Assembly: GCA_022822665.1 (NCBI GenBank)
Contig: JAJEAR010000076.1
Coordinates: 62,001 to 126,000, forward strand
DNA: 64,000 bases
Direction: 5' to 3'
Origin: Alphaproteobacteria bacterium
GTDB lineage: Bacteria; Pseudomonadota; Alphaproteobacteria; Thalassobaculales; Thalassobaculaceae
In this document: in pieces, positions 62,811 through 64,000 of the stretch
How the letters are laid out: each line of letters opens with the position of its first letter
How positions within the stretch are numbered: the stretch's first letter is position 1
Notes under the pieces: model-generated
The model's input: only the letters and a program-made list of their open reading frames with translations
The model's database searches: none
Told to the model about the DNA's origin: nothing
Program-made: the position numbers and the translations under genes

Positions 62811-64000
62811 TCAGACCACCCCGTCGGCCCGGAGCGCGGCGATCTCGTCCTCGTCCATGCCTAGGATGCCGCCGAGCACGTCTTCGGTGTGCTCGCCGAG
62901 CACGGGGGCGCCGCCGGGGTAGTCGTGCGGCTCGCCGACATAGCGGATCGGGTTGGCGACGCCCGGGACCGACCCGGCTTCGCTGTGCGGCAGGTCCATC
63001 CGGAGCCCCCGGGCCACCGCCTGCGGGTCGGCGAAGATCCGGTCGAGGTCGTTGATCGGCCCGCAGGGGACGCCGACGGCTTCGAGCGCGACGATCCATT
63101 CGTCCTGCGTCCGGGCGCGCATCGTCTCCGCGAGTTCGGGGATCAGCGCGTCCCGGTGCTCGACCCGACCGGCGTTGGTGCGGAACCGCTCGTCCTCGGC
63201 GAGATCGGGCCTGCCGCCGGCCTCGCAGAAGCGGGCGAACTGGGAGTCGTTGCCGACCGCGACGACGACGTGGCCGTCGGCGGTCGCGAAGGACTGGTAC
63301 GGCACCACGTTGGGATGACCGTTGCCCATCCGTACCGGCGACTTGCCGGTGACGAGGTAGTTCATCGCCTGATTGGCGGTCGATGCCACGGCGACGTCGA
63401 ACAGCGCCATGTCGACATGCTTGCCTTCGCCGGTCTTCTCCCGCTCCCGCACCGCGGCCAGCGCCGCGATCGCGGTATAGAGACCGGTCAGCACGTCGGT
63501 GACCGCGACGCCCACCTTCTGCGGTCCGCCGCCCGGCAGGTCGTCGCGCTCGCCGGTGATCGACATCAGCCCGCCCATCGCCTGGATCAGGAAGTCGTAG
63601 CCCGCGCGGTCGGCATAGGGTCCGGTCTGGCCGAAGCCGGTGATCGAGCAATAGACCAGCCCCGGGTTGACGGCGCGCAGGCTCTCATAGTCGAGCCCGT
63701 AGCGCGCGAGCCCGCCGCGCTTGTAGTTCTCGACGAGAATGTCCGAAGCGGCGACCAGTCCGCGTACGATCTCCTGCCCACGGGGCGAGGCGAGGTCGAG
63801 GGTGAGCGACTTCTTGCCCCGGTTGGCGCAGTGGAAATAGGCGGCGTCGGGGATCTCGCGCCCGTCCCCGTCGACGATGAAGGGCGGGCCCCACTGGCGG
63901 GTATCGTCGCCCGTGCCGCGACGCTCGATCTTGATCACCTCGGCGCCGAGGTCGGCCATCGTCTGGGCGGCCCAGGGGCCGGCCAGGATACGGCTGAAGT
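62811..64000 (-). CDS. CaiB/BaiF family (type III) CoA transferase, 5' end beyond window
   Basis: At least 396 residues; the reading frame runs out of the window upstream. The sequence before the ATG at 63959 encodes FSRILAGPWAAQT, the normal CaiB N-terminal region, so the real start lies beyond 64000. Conserved blocks are MADLGAEVIKIERRGTGDDT, NRGKKSLTLDLASPRGQE, DILVENYKRGGL and GKHVDMALFDVA with the active-site Asp. These enzymes move CoA between acids such as carnitine, formate or mesaconate. The substrate cannot be assigned. Confidence 0.92.
   Translation of the reverse strand, partial: FSRILAGPWAAQTMADLGAEVIKIERRGTGDDTRQWGPPFIVDGDGREIPDAAYFHCANRGKKSLTLDLASPRGQEIVRGLVAASDILVENYKRGGLARYGLDYESLRAVNPGLVYCSITGFGQTGPYADRAGYDFLIQAMGGLMSITGERDDLPGGGPQKVGVAVTDVLTGLYTAIAALAAVREREKTGEGKHVDMALFDVAVASTANQAMNYLVTGKSPVRMGNGHPNVVPYQSFATADGHVVVAVGNDSQFARFCEAGGRPDLAEDERFRTNAGRVEHRDALIPELAETMRARTQDEWIVALEAVGVPCGPINDLDRIFADPQAVARGLRMDLPHSEAGSVPGVANPIRYVGEPHDYPGGAPVLGEHTEDVLGGILGMDEDEIAALRADGVV

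Overview
The window is high-GC DNA from an alphaproteobacterium, probably a Rhodospirillales-type lineage. Evidence for this is the FtsZ with a long C-terminal linker ending in FLRQQAN, a complete mraZ-to-lpxC division and cell-wall cluster, the meso-DAP signature DNPR in MurE, lpxC (so an outer membrane with lipid A), and glycolate oxidase GlcDEF. The genus cannot be fixed from the sequence alone.

Layout. 0.1-3.1 kb: a membrane LytTR regulator divergent from a DUF2141 protein and a carotenoid-cleavage-type oxygenase. 4-9.9 kb: an SDR enzyme, a YejA-like peptide-binding protein coupled to an Asp/Glu/hydantoin racemase, a divergent N-carbamoyl amino acid hydrolase, DUF427 and folD. 9.9-13 kb: yggT, tRNA-Ala(CGC), a possibly 5'-truncated hypothetical gene and two ferredoxin-like-fold proteins. 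13.2-32.4 kb: the whole dcw cluster on the minus strand in the order mraZ, rsmH, ftsL, ftsI, murE, murF, mraY, murD, ftsW, murG, murC, murB, ddl, ftsQ, ftsA, ftsZ, then lpxC. Ten to eleven junctions are 4-nt ATGA/GTGA overlaps, which points to translational coupling. rnpB (RNase P RNA) lies just upstream of mraZ on the same strand.

33-41.4 kb: a Tat-exported metallo-beta-lactamase-fold hydrolase, a PIN-domain gene with a small overlapping partner (toxin-antitoxin-like), a YheT-type alpha/beta hydrolase, a 41-residue type-B ribosomal protein L36 and glcDEF. 41.5-64 kb looks different: codon choice changes inside glcF, short palindromic repeats appear between genes, and the content is catabolic and accessory. 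It holds a very large 2-oxoglutarate/Fe(II) oxygenase, a Rieske oxygenase, a LonC-like protease with an altered Walker A, a TRAP transporter beside a gamma-resorcylate-decarboxylase-like amidohydrolase and a cupin, a TetR regulator with two clear operators, N-methylhydantoinase A/B genes, an HTH-methyltransferase fusion coupled to a MetF-like reductase, and a CaiB-type CoA transferase cut by the window end.

The most interesting unit is at 60.2-62.8 kb. A Cro-like HTH domain is fused to a SAM-dependent methyltransferase in one operon with a methylenetetrahydrofolate reductase. It is preceded by seven TGGGA half-sites, four of them paired as two identical TGGGA-N4-TCCCA palindromes, and by a good sigma70-type promoter. 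This suggests an autoregulated one-carbon module. All functional statements are from reading motifs and context; no database search was run.
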